From Microbacterium sp. LWH3-1.2 (GTDB lineage Bacteria; Actinomycetota; Actinomycetes; Actinomycetales; Microbacteriaceae), in assembly GCF_040675855.1 (NCBI RefSeq), contig NZ_JBEGIK010000001.1, positions 1,984,001 to 2,048,000 on the forward strand: a stretch of 64,000 nucleotides of DNA. The letters run 5' to 3'. This document shows, in pieces, positions 34,042 to 41,384 of the stretch. The translations under genes were made by a program, and so were the position numbers. The notes below the pieces were generated by a model, which did not search any database, was not told where the DNA came from, and saw only the letters and a list, made by a program, of their open reading frames with translations. Position 1 is the first letter of the stretch, and each line of letters starts with the position of its first letter.

Positions 34042-35552
34042 CCGTTGCTCTGGGCGATCTCGGCTGCGTTCAGCCGCTCGTTCACGTTGATGGTGGGCAT
34101 GCCCACGACGTTGCGGCCGATCGCGACGACGGAGGCTCCGTTGTACAGCCAGTCGGCCGCCGCATCCTCCGAGACGATGCGGGCCGCCTTCTCGAGCAGA
34201 TCTGCGGCCTCGGACTCGTCGGTGGCCGCCAGCGACTGGGCGTACAGCTCCTGCACCTCGGCGTTGTCGTAGGTGAAGTAGTAGTCCGGGTTCGCCCAGT
34301 TCTCGAAGTCGCGGGCCTCCGTGTGCAGCACGAAGCTCAGGTCGTAGTCGTGGTTCGTGTAGACGTCGGTGAGCCACGTGGTGAAGTCGACCGAGTCGAC
34401 CTCGAGCGTGATGCCGACCTCGTCGAGGTCGGAGACCAGGATCTGCGGGATCGTCGTCGAGTAGAAGTTGGGGATCGTCAGCGTGAGCTCGAGGTCGTCC
34501 TCGTAGCCCGCCTCCGTGAGGAGCTCCTTCGCGGCCTCGGGGTCGTATGGTGCGACGTCCGACAGCTCTTCGTAGCCGGGATCGAGCTCGGGGATCGGCC
34601 CGTACTGGGTCTGGCCCGACGCCAGCGCCTCGATGATGGCGTCGTGGTCGATCGCCTGGCGGATCGCCTGGCGCACGCGCTTGTCGGCGAGAGGGCCGGA
34701 GGTCTGGTTGAACGCGAGCGTGCCCTTGTCGGTGGACCTGCCGAGCACGAGCGCGAAGTCGCCGTCCTGCTCGACCTGCTCCTTCAGGTTCGCGTCGAAC
34801 CCGGTCACCACGTCGACCTCACCTGCGAGCGCCGCGTTGAGCGCGGCCTGGTTGTCGGGGATGTAATCGAAGACGATCTCGGCCGCGCCGGAGGCCTCGC
34901 CCCAGTAGGCGTCATTGCGCTCGAAGGTGATGCTGTCACCCTGGCGCCACTGGGTCAGCACGAATGGACCTGTGCCGTTGGTCTTGGTCTTGTAGTCGAC
35001 GGTGTCGCCCTCCTTGAGGACGATGCCGGCGCGGCCCGTGAGGTTCCACAGCAGGCTCGAGTCCGGCTCGCTGAGAGTCAGTGTGATGTCCTGCCCCTCC
35101 GCGGTGATCGAGGTGACGTTCGCCAGCCGCGCCGAGTCCCGCCACTGCGGGCTGTCCCGCCGCGTGGTGAGCGACCACACCACGTCCTGGGGGGTCAGTT
35201 CCTGCCCGTCGTGGAACGTCACACCCTCGCGCAGCGTGAACGTGTAGGTGACGCCGTCGGGCGAGACCGTCCAGTCGCTCGCGAGCGCGGGGACGATGTC
35301 CTGCTCGGGCGTGCGGGCGACGAGGCCCTGGTAGATGTTGTCGACGAGGATCTGGTCCAGCGCCGACCCCGCGGTCTCGCGGATGTCGAGGTTGCTGGGC
35401 TCGAGCACCAGCCGGATCGCGACAGAAGCGTCCGGATCGGGCTCGCCGGGCGTCGTCGGCGCGGAGCTCCCGCCGCCACCGCTGCAGGCGCTGAGGACGA
35501 GCAGACCGGCGGCCAGCAGCGACGCTGCGGCGAGAGCGGTGCGACGGAGCAT
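34038..35552 (-). CDS. dppA: Peptide ABC transporter substrate-binding lipoprotein, DppA/OppA type
   Basis: The 504-residue family 5 binding protein has a lipoprotein signal (basic start, hydrophobic core, lipobox LSAC with Cys about residue 23) followed by a Gly/Ser linker. The mature part has LASDWTVSPDGVTYTFTLRE, GVTFHDGQELTPQDVVWSL and NGTGPFVLTQW. It captures oligopeptides at the outer membrane face for the dppBCDF transporter that follows. GAAAGGAC gives a good ribosome site. The ligand is not predictable. Confidence 0.93.
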   Translation of the reverse strand: MLRRTALAAASLLAAGLLVLSACSGGGGSSAPTTPGEPDPDASVAIRLVLEPSNLDIRETAGSALDQILVDNIYQGLVARTPEQDIVPALASDWTVSPDGVTYTFTLREGVTFHDGQELTPQDVVWSLTTRRDSPQWRDSARLANVTSITAEGQDITLTLSEPDSSLLWNLTGRAGIVLKEGDTVDYKTKTNGTGPFVLTQWRQGDSITFERNDAYWGEASGAAEIVFDYIPDNQAALNAALAGEVDVVTGFDANLKEQVEQDGDFALVLGRSTDKGTLAFNQTSGPLADKRVRQAIRQAIDHDAIIEALASGQTQYGPIPELDPGYEELSDVAPYDPEAAKELLTEAGYEDDLELTLTIPNFYSTTIPQILVSDLDEVGITLEVDSVDFTTWLTDVYTNHDYDLSFVLHTEARDFENWANPDYYFTYDNAEVQELYAQSLAATDESEAADLLEKAARIVSEDAAADWLYNGASVVAIGRNVVGMPTINVNERLNAAEIAQSNG

Positions 35553-35631
35553 GAATGTCCTTTCGGGATGCGTCCCGCGTACTGGGCGAGGCGCCGGCCG
35601 CCCAGGGGGGTCGGGGCTGCCGGTGGGTATC

Positions 35632-35662
35632 AGCCTAGGGATTCCGCGGCGGCGTTCGGCAA
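35632..35662 (-). promoter_or_regulatory. Probable promoter of the dpp operon
   Basis: On the minus strand TTGCCG (35662-35657) and TAGGCT (35637-35632) are separated by 19 bases. The leader would be about 75 bases and ends in a ribosome site, unlike the leaderless genes nearby. Confidence 0.4.
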
Positions 35663-35718
35663 CCCGCTACCCGGAACGCAACAGAAGCGTTAATGCTTCC
35701 CCACCGGCGCCGCAGCGG

Positions 35719-36675
35719 TCACGCAACGGCGGCCATGGCGCGCAGCCGTGCCCCCAGCTCGAGTGGGATCTCCTCCTGCACGTTGTGCCCCGACGCGACG
35801 ACGTCGACGGATGCTGCGGGCACACGTCGCGCGAATTCCGCGGCGTCCTCCTCCGTGACGTAGCCGCGCTCGCCGCGCAGGAGCACAGTCGGGGCGGTGA
35901 CGGCGGCGAGGTCCTCCCAGCCGGACTCGCCGAGCACCGAGGAGACCGCGTCCTGCTGCGCGGCCGCGCTCGCGGCGGCCGCGGGCGATGCCGATGCCGC
36001 GTTCGCCAGGCGCGCGAAGTGGTGCTTCCACTCGACGCGGCCGTCGGAGCGGATGCGGGAGTTGAAGAAGACGCCGCGTTCGGCCTTGCGGCGCGTGCCG
36101 CCGCCGAGCCCGAAGGCGAGTGCACGGTCGACGAGGTCGTCGCGCGTCGCCCAGGTCGCCGGGCCCGCGAAGAAGTCGCGGATCTGCCGCGCTCCGGCGT
36201 TCGGATCCAAGCCCGGTGTGATGTCGATCACGACGAGCTCGCGCACCAGGTCGGGTCGCGATGCCGCGACGGCGGCGGCGGTCAGCCCGCCCAGCGACTG
36301 CCCGACGAGCAGTTGCGGGGCGTCCGTCCAGGCGTCGATCCCCGCGGCGACGTCGGGTGCGAGGACGCGCGCGACGTACGCGGCGTCGTCGCGCCAGGAC
36401 GAATCCCCGTGGCCGGGGAGGTCGATCGCGAGCGCGGGAAGTCCGAGCGCCAGGACAGTGGTGTCCCACGTGTGGGCATTGAGCCCCGCGCCGTGGAGGA
36501 ACGTCACCACGGGCGCGGCATCGGGGGAGTCCGCCGGGGTGTAGCGCAGCGCGCTCAGGCTGCGCCCGTCGGCGAGCGCGAGCGACAGCCGCTCGCCGCG
36601 GGGGACGGATGCCTCGATGCCGGCCTCCGCGGCCTGCTCGGGAAGGAACGAGAATTCGTCGATGGGGCCGCTCAC
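35719..36675 (-). CDS. Alpha/beta-fold hydrolase
   Basis: The 318-residue protein has the oxyanion motif VVTFLHGAGLNAHTWD, LAIDLPGHGDSSW, a nucleophile elbow VGQSLGGLTAAAV (Gly-x-Ser-x-Gly), and a C-terminal His in VVASGHNVQEEIP. It is a serine hydrolase of unknown substrate. GTG 36675 is preferred (VSGPIDEF); CATGAT lies 6 bases before it, so leaderless expression is plausible. It is divergent from the AhpD-like gene. Confidence 0.88.
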   Translation of the reverse strand: MSGPIDEFSFLPEQAAEAGIEASVPRGERLSLALADGRSLSALRYTPADSPDAAPVVTFLHGAGLNAHTWDTTVLALGLPALAIDLPGHGDSSWRDDAAYVARVLAPDVAAGIDAWTDAPQLLVGQSLGGLTAAAVAASRPDLVRELVVIDITPGLDPNAGARQIRDFFAGPATWATRDDLVDRALAFGLGGGTRRKAERGVFFNSRIRSDGRVEWKHHFARLANAASASPAAAASAAAQQDAVSSVLGESGWEDLAAVTAPTVLLRGERGYVTEEDAAEFARRVPAASVDVVASGHNVQEEIPLELGARLRAMAAVA

Positions 36676-36730
36676 CCGCTCATCATGCCCCACCCCGACG
36701 ACGCCCGGCCCCGCGCGCGCGTGCCCTCGG

Positions 36731-36736
36731 TAGTCT
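36731..36736 (+). promoter_or_regulatory. -10 box of leaderless AhpD-like gene
   Basis: TAGTCT, exactly 6 bases before the ATG at 36743. Confidence 0.5.
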
Positions 36737-36742
36737 GGCGTC

Positions 36743-37252
36743 ATGACGGCAGAACACCGCGTGCACCTCTCGCGGGCGGCGCGACCCGCCTACCAGGCGC
36801 TTTCGGCCTTCTCGAAGACCGTGGGCGGCATCGCCGCCGAGAACGGCATCGACGACCGGCTCAAGGAACTCGTGCAGATCCACGCGTCGCAGCGCAACGG
36901 TTGCGCGTACTGCGTGCGGGTGCACGTCGAGCGGGCGCTCGCCGCCGGCGTCACGGCGGACGACATCGCGCAGCTCCCGGTGTGGCGCGAGTCCGGCGTC
37001 TTCTCCGACCGGGAGCGCGCGGGCCTCGAGCTCGCCGAGGCCTACGTCTACATCCATGAGGACGGCATCCCCGACGACGTCTACAACCGCATCGGCGGGG
37101 TGCTGAGCGAGAAGGAGTACGTCGCCCTCAGTTGGATCCTGGTGTCGATCAACGCGTTCAACCGGATCGCCATCGCGGGCCGGTACAGCACGCCGCCCCG
37201 CGACGACCTCGTCGGCGAAGACAAGGACGCCGCCGCGGGCGCGGCGTGGTGA
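36743..37252 (+). CDS. Carboxymuconolactone decarboxylase/AhpD-family protein
   Basis: The 169-residue protein has the AhpD-like active site Cys54-x2-Cys57-x3-His61 (RNGCAYCVRVHVERAL) within an all-helical fold. Members with the Cys pair act as peroxidase partners or alkylhydroperoxidases. The second half has SEKEYVALSWILVSINAFNR, typical of the family. It is followed with a GTGA overlap by a PtpB-like phosphatase, so they are co-transcribed. Confidence 0.9.
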   Translation: MTAEHRVHLSRAARPAYQALSAFSKTVGGIAAENGIDDRLKELVQIHASQRNGCAYCVRVHVERALAAGVTADDIAQLPVWRESGVFSDRERAGLELAEAYVYIHEDGIPDDVYNRIGGVLSEKEYVALSWILVSINAFNRIAIAGRYSTPPRDDLVGEDKDAAAGAAW

Positions 37253-38040
37253 CGGACGATCCGCCGTCGGTCGACCCGGTCGATCCGTCGGATCCCGCGC
37301 GGTCGGGCCGGCTGGCGTTCTCCGACCCCGTCGTTCCCGGCGCAGTGAACCTGCGCGATGTCGGAGGGCTCCGCGCGGGTGCGTCGACGACCCGGTATGG
37401 CGTCCTGTTCCGCTCGGGAAACCTGGCACGGCTCGGGGCGAAGGGCGGGAGGGCCCTCGCCGGCCTCGGACTTCGCCGCATCATCGATCTGCGCGCCGAT
37501 GACGAGGTCGCCCGCGATCCCAGCCGCACCGCGGGCCTGGACGTCGTGACCCAGCGTGTGCCGCTGTTCCTGGGCTCGGTCGACTCGTTCTTCCGCGACG
37601 ACCTCAGTCTCGACGAGATGTACCGCCTCATCGTCGACGAATCGTCGGAGAACGTGGTGGCGGTGGTGCGGGGTATCCTCGCCGACCAGCCGGTGCTCGT
37701 GCACTGCACCGCGGGCAAGGATCGCACCGGTGTCACCGTCGCGCTGACGCTGGCTGCAGCGGGCGTCGATGCCGACGAGGTCATCGCCGACTACGCGCGC
37801 ACGGAGGCGCTGCTGCCGGCGCGACGCAATCGCTACGTCGTGGCACTCATCCGATCCATGCATCCCCGCGCGGTGAACGTCGAGGACCTCGTCGCGCGCT
37901 CGCCCGCGCCGGTGATGCACGCGCTCCTCGCCGACGTCGACGAGCGCTACGGCTCGGCTGCGGAATATCTGCGCACGCACGGGCTCGCCGACGAAGAGCT
38001 CGTGGAGCTTCGCCGCGTGCTGCTTCAGCGTGACGCCTAG
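37249..38040 (+). CDS. Tyrosine-protein phosphatase, PtpB/triple-specificity family
   Basis: The 263-residue protein has the extended P-loop HCTAGKDRTG (residues 152-161, nucleophile Cys153, Arg159), which with its Lys-Asp is the mark of the M. tuberculosis MptpB/LipA-like family. The N-terminal NLRDVGGLRAGASTTRYGVL with FRSGNLARL is also typical. Members dephosphorylate phosphotyrosine and phosphoinositides. No secretion signal is visible. GTG 37249 overlaps the preceding stop. Confidence 0.92.
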   Translation: MTDDPPSVDPVDPSDPARSGRLAFSDPVVPGAVNLRDVGGLRAGASTTRYGVLFRSGNLARLGAKGGRALAGLGLRRIIDLRADDEVARDPSRTAGLDVVTQRVPLFLGSVDSFFRDDLSLDEMYRLIVDESSENVVAVVRGILADQPVLVHCTAGKDRTGVTVALTLAAAGVDADEVIADYARTEALLPARRNRYVVALIRSMHPRAVNVEDLVARSPAPVMHALLADVDERYGSAAEYLRTHGLADEELVELRRVLLQRDA

Positions 38041-38071
38041 GAACGGGGCATCCGTTGTTCACGGACGGTAA

Positions 38072-38090
38072 TGAGGTAAGGCAACCCTTC
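38072..38090. promoter_or_regulatory. Candidate DtxR/IdeR iron box
   Basis: TGAGGTAAGGCAACCCTTC matches 13 of 19 positions of the IdeR/DtxR operator TTAGGTTAGGCTAACCTAA. It lies directly before a TATAGT box (38100-38105) and overlaps where the -35 would be, so iron-loaded repressor would block transcription of the SIP-domain gene. Confidence 0.6.
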
Positions 38091-38099
38091 ATCAGGAGG

Positions 38100-38105
38100 T
38101 ATAGT
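38100..38105 (+). promoter_or_regulatory. -10 box of the SIP-domain gene
   Basis: TATAGT, 9 bases before the ATG at 38115. Between them is GGAGGGG, usable as a ribosome site only if the transcript starts upstream of it; otherwise the message is nearly leaderless. Confidence 0.45.
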
Positions 38106-38114
38106 GGAGGGGCC

Positions 38115-38591
38115 ATGGTTCAGAACATCCAGCCTCAGAGTGCCGCGCACAACGCGTCGGCGTGCCGAGCGTCGCGTCACACGCGCGTCCAGCATCTGAT
38201 CACGGCCGACGAGTCATCGCTGGCCGAGCTCGAGGCCGTGCTCGCGACGCTGCCGATCTGCTCGACGGGCCGGGTCTTCGTCGAGGTCCCCGACGCCTCA
38301 TGGCTGGCTGAGATCACCGCGCCGAGCCGCATGGTCGTCACATGGCTCGACCGCTCGCAGCGTTCAGGCGCCCCCGGCACCGGCCGCGGCTGCGGGTCCG
38401 GCGAGGCGCTGACGCGCGCCGTCACCGCGTGGGCGGACGAGATGCTGTGCACCGACGGCGACGCGACCCGCATCCACCTGCTGGGCGGCTATCTCGGCAC
38501 GGCCGACATCGTCGACCACCTGGTCCATCTCGGCATCCGCACGGATGCGATCCACACCCCCGCGCAGTACGGCCTCGCCACCGCGCGCTGA
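38115..38591 (+). CDS. Stand-alone SIP (siderophore-interacting protein) C-terminal domain protein
   Basis: The 158-residue protein corresponds to the C-terminal, NAD(P)H-binding half of siderophore-interacting ferric reductases: HLITADESSLAELEAVLATL, RVFVEVPDASWL, then RIHLLGGYLGTADIVDHLVH. The N-terminal FAD-binding domain is absent and no truncated piece lies upstream, so this looks like a genuine short member. A candidate IdeR box and TATAGT promoter sit directly upstream. It probably helps iron release or acts with a separate flavoprotein. Confidence 0.8.
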   Translation: MVQNIQPQSAAHNASACRASRHTRVQHLITADESSLAELEAVLATLPICSTGRVFVEVPDASWLAEITAPSRMVVTWLDRSQRSGAPGTGRGCGSGEALTRAVTAWADEMLCTDGDATRIHLLGGYLGTADIVDHLVHLGIRTDAIHTPAQYGLATAR

Positions 38592-38702
38592 GCCCCGCGC
38601 TCGTCCTGTCTGTCTGACGCCGCGTGGCGGGCTCGAGACCCTAGGTACCAGGCCGGTATTCACCCCATTGACGGCGCCCGGGTCGAGGAGTTCGCTAGCG
38701 GC

Positions 38703-38730
38703 GGGCGAGCTCGACGCTCGCCCATTTTCT
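38703..38730 (+). terminator. Terminator-like hairpin with U tract just before a small gene
   Basis: GGGCGAGC and its complement GCTCGCCC enclose a 5-base loop and are followed by ATTTTCT. It may end the SIP transcript (112 bases past its stop), or act as an attenuator in the leader of the gene that starts at 38749; a TTGACG element lies upstream at 38668. Confidence 0.6.
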
Positions 38731-38748
38731 CCTGGGAAGGGGCGCATC

Positions 38749-39072
38749 ATGCGCAGGAAGATCATGCTGGGGTTCGCCGTGGGGGCCGTCATCGTACTCG
38801 GCTCGGCGGGCGGCGCGTTCGCGGGTGAGTTCAACGCCAACGGGGACCCGACCGGCGCGCGGAGCAACGCGAACTCACCGTGTTCATTCTCCGGGCTGGA
38901 GGATCACGAGTCGGACGGCTCAGAGGTGGAGCGCGGAGTGACCCAGAACTGGGGCCAGTTCGACCAGGCGGACCGCAAGGCCCTCAGCCTGAACGGCGGC
39001 GGTGCTTCCGATGTCGTCATCCCCGAGCTGGGGGAATGGGGCTGCAACGCCCATCTTCACGGGCAGAAGTGA
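38749..39072 (+). CDS. Small secreted protein of unknown function
   Basis: The 107-residue product has a clear Sec signal peptide (MRRKIMLGFAVGAVIVLGSA, then GGAFA, cleavage before GEF near residue 26). The mature part of about 80 residues is acidic, rich in Asn, Gly, Asp and Ser, and has two cysteines that could form a disulfide (PCSFSGLEDHES and WGCNAHLHG). I do not recognise the family. GAAGGGGCG upstream is a moderate ribosome site. A terminator-like hairpin ends 18 bases before the ATG. Confidence 0.75.
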   Translation: MRRKIMLGFAVGAVIVLGSAGGAFAGEFNANGDPTGARSNANSPCSFSGLEDHESDGSEVERGVTQNWGQFDQADRKALSLNGGGASDVVIPELGEWGCNAHLHGQK

Positions 39073-39137
39073 CCCGCTGAGCGGCGCGGCCGGCCCCGAT
39101 CCGGTCGCGCTCCGCCGAGCCCCCCGGGACCATCCGG

Positions 39138-39596
39138 TCATGCCGCGCCGCGGGGAACGTAATTGCCGTCTTCGAGGCCTGCCTCGATCTCGAACCGGTT
39201 GCGCAGCGGGTTGCGTCCGGCCAGCAGGTACAGCACGGGCATGAGCAGCCCGTAGCGCTGCCACTGGCGCTTGTGCACCGCCTCGTGCCGCAGCAGCGCG
39301 TCGGTGATGCGGCCGTCGCCGGTGAGGAAGCATCCGCCCACGCACGATCCGCCGCGTGGGAACGTCCAGCGCGGCATCCCGCGGAACACCCACAGGCCCT
39401 CGCGCTGCTGGACGGGCCCGGTGCTCCAGAGCGTTCCCCAGACCCACCCCACCGCGCAGCCGTACCAGTACCCGACGCGGCTGATGGGCGAATCCAGCAG
39501 GAACGCGGGGAGGGCGTCGTCGATGCGCCGCCCCCGGATGACGGCGCGCTCGGCCGCGGCGCGCCACCCCGCGGGCGGCGTGGGGATGGGACTCAC
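39138..39596 (-). CDS. HExxH-containing protein, putative zincin-like
   Basis: The 152-residue protein has HEAVH at residues 104-108 within LLRHEAVHKRQWQRYGLLMP and a downstream acidic stretch RFEIEAGLEDG (about 134-144), the order of zinc ligands seen in small gluzincin-like domains. A hydrophobic segment (YWYGCAVGWVWGTLW) lies in the middle. I know no function. It is translated from an ATG overlapping the stop of the arginase-family gene, so the two are an operon. Confidence 0.65.
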   Translation of the reverse strand: MSPIPTPPAGWRAAAERAVIRGRRIDDALPAFLLDSPISRVGYWYGCAVGWVWGTLWSTGPVQQREGLWVFRGMPRWTFPRGGSCVGGCFLTGDGRITDALLRHEAVHKRQWQRYGLLMPVLYLLAGRNPLRNRFEIEAGLEDGNYVPRGAA

Positions 39597-40429
39597 GCCA
39601 GCGCCCCGATCACGCGCAGGATCGCGCCCAGATCGTCGGTGGCCGACGCGAGCGACGCAGGGGAGTACCCGGCGAGGGATGCCCCGACCAGAGGCACGCG
39701 CTCACGCAGCCGCGCGACCGCGACGGTCAGCTCGGCCACGGTGACCCCGAAGGGCTCCGGATGGGCGTTGCCTGCGATCTCGGCGGGGTCGAGTGCGTCG
39801 ATGTCTACGTGGATGTACACGGCGTCCGCACCGGTCGCAAGGACCGCGTCGGCAAGGGCGTCGCCCTCGCGCAGCGCCTCCACAGTGAGGGCCGCGATGC
39901 CGCGCTCCGACACGAGCTCGAGTTCGGGGTCGTCGAACGAGCGTGCACCGCCGACGACGACGCGGTCGGCGGCGATCGTTCCCGCGGGCAGGGCCAGACC
40001 GGGGTCGCCGTCGCCGATCACGGCGCGCAGCGCCATGCCCGCGAAGGCGCCCGATGGCGACGAGTCCGGCGAGTTGAGGTCGGGGTGCGCGTCGATCCAG
40101 ACCACCGCGAGCCCGGGGGACCGGCGGGCGGCGTGCGCGATGGGGGCGAGTGCGATGCCGCAGTCGCCGCCGATCGTGAGCACGGGCTCGTCGGGCGCGG
40201 CGGCGTCGTGGGCGTCCAACGCCTGTGCGACCATCCCGCGCACGCGCTGCAGGGCGCTGAGGCGATGGATGCCCGTGCCCAGTGACTCGCCCGCCTCCAT
40301 GGGGACGTCGAGCACGGTGGTGGAGGACCGAGGGAGGTCTCCCGCGATCGCCTGGGCGCCGTCGATGAGCTGCATCGCGCGGGAGGACGGGCTCCCCTGC
40401 CACTGGGGGACCACGAGGTAACGCGTCAT
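39593..40429 (-). CDS. Arginase/agmatinase/formiminoglutamase-family protein
   Basis: The 278-residue ureohydrolase-fold protein has the manganese motifs GGDCGIALAPI, WIDAHPDLNSP and HVDIDALDP. The usual GGDH is GGDC here: the first metal-ligand His is replaced by Cys, and the second motif reads DAHPD where agmatinases have DAHxD. Activity on guanidino compounds is therefore uncertain. ATG 40429 is preceded by GAAGAT at 6 bases. It shares an operon with the HExxH protein. Confidence 0.8.
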   Translation of the reverse strand: MTRYLVVPQWQGSPSSRAMQLIDGAQAIAGDLPRSSTTVLDVPMEAGESLGTGIHRLSALQRVRGMVAQALDAHDAAAPDEPVLTIGGDCGIALAPIAHAARRSPGLAVVWIDAHPDLNSPDSSPSGAFAGMALRAVIGDGDPGLALPAGTIAADRVVVGGARSFDDPELELVSERGIAALTVEALREGDALADAVLATGADAVYIHVDIDALDPAEIAGNAHPEPFGVTVAELTVAVARLRERVPLVGASLAGYSPASLASATDDLGAILRVIGALA

Positions 40430-40547
40430 CCCCTCATCTTCGCGCAGACCGGGCGCTGCGGCATCCGTCCCGCCCGTCGTTCGCTGGAGGCATACGCGAG
40501 GGGCGCCGGATCCGTGCGGAACCGGCGCCCCTCGGCGAGCGGTGGGC

Positions 40548-41285
40548 TCAGTTCTCGATCGCGGCCTGCACCGGCGCACCGGTCTTGAGGGCGGCGAGAC
40601 GGGCCTCGACCTCGGTCAGCTCGCCGACGTCCTCGAGGGCGAGGAACTGCTGGTCGAGGCTCGACGCGGCGAGCTCCTGCTTGCCGGCCGCGAGGGCTTC
40701 CTGGCGACGCACCTTGTCTTCGAACCGGCCGAGCTCGCTGGTCGGGTCGAGCACGTCGATCGACTTGACGGCGTCGTGCACCTTGTTCTGCGCCTCGGCG
40801 GTCTTGGCGCGTGCGAGCAGCTCGGAGCGCTTCGAGCGAAGCTGCTCCAGCTTCTGCTTCATGCCGTTGAGGCCGTCCTTGAGCTTGTCGACGACCTCGT
40901 TCTGCGTCGCGATGGTCGGCGCGATCGCCTTGGCCTCGTTCTCCTCGCTGATCTGGCGCTGCAGAGCGATCTTGGCGAGGTTGTCGAACTTGTCGGCGTC
41001 GGTGGTGTTGCCGGCCTTGCGCAGCTCGTCGGCCTTGCGGCTGGCAGCGAGCGCCTTGTTGCCCCACTCGGCCGCCGCCTGGACGTCCTCCTGGTGGTCG
41101 CGCTCCAGCAGGCGCAGGTTGCCGATCGTCTCGGCGATGGCCGACTCCGCGTCGGCGATCGAGTTCGTGTAGTCGCGCACCAGCTGGTCGAGCATCTTCT
41201 GCGGGTCCTCGGCCGAGTCGAGGAGTGCGTTGATGTTCGCCTTCATGAGGGTCGAGATGCGACCGAAGATGGACTGCTTCGCCAT
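40548..41285 (-). CDS. pspA: PspA/IM30-family membrane stress protein
   Basis: The 245-residue protein is almost entirely coiled coil and matches PspA/Vipp1: SIFGRISTLMKANINALLDS at the N-terminus, then AEDPQKMLDQLVRDYTNSI, and long heptad-rich helices to about residue 215. It is an ESCRT-III-like peripheral membrane protein that protects membrane integrity. A TPM-domain membrane protein follows upstream on the same strand, 99 bases away. PspF or PspB/C partners are not present. Confidence 0.93.
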   Translation of the reverse strand: MAKQSIFGRISTLMKANINALLDSAEDPQKMLDQLVRDYTNSIADAESAIAETIGNLRLLERDHQEDVQAAAEWGNKALAASRKADELRKAGNTTDADKFDNLAKIALQRQISEENEAKAIAPTIATQNEVVDKLKDGLNGMKQKLEQLRSKRSELLARAKTAEAQNKVHDAVKSIDVLDPTSELGRFEDKVRRQEALAAGKQELAASSLDQQFLALEDVGELTEVEARLAALKTGAPVQAAIEN

Positions 41286-41384
41286 CGGATTTCCTTCCTA
41301 TCGGACTTCAGTTCTGGGTCGGTGAGTCTGGTCTGGGGATGGATGCCGCGGCCCGCTGCGCGCGGGCGGCTCCGCGGTTTCGGG

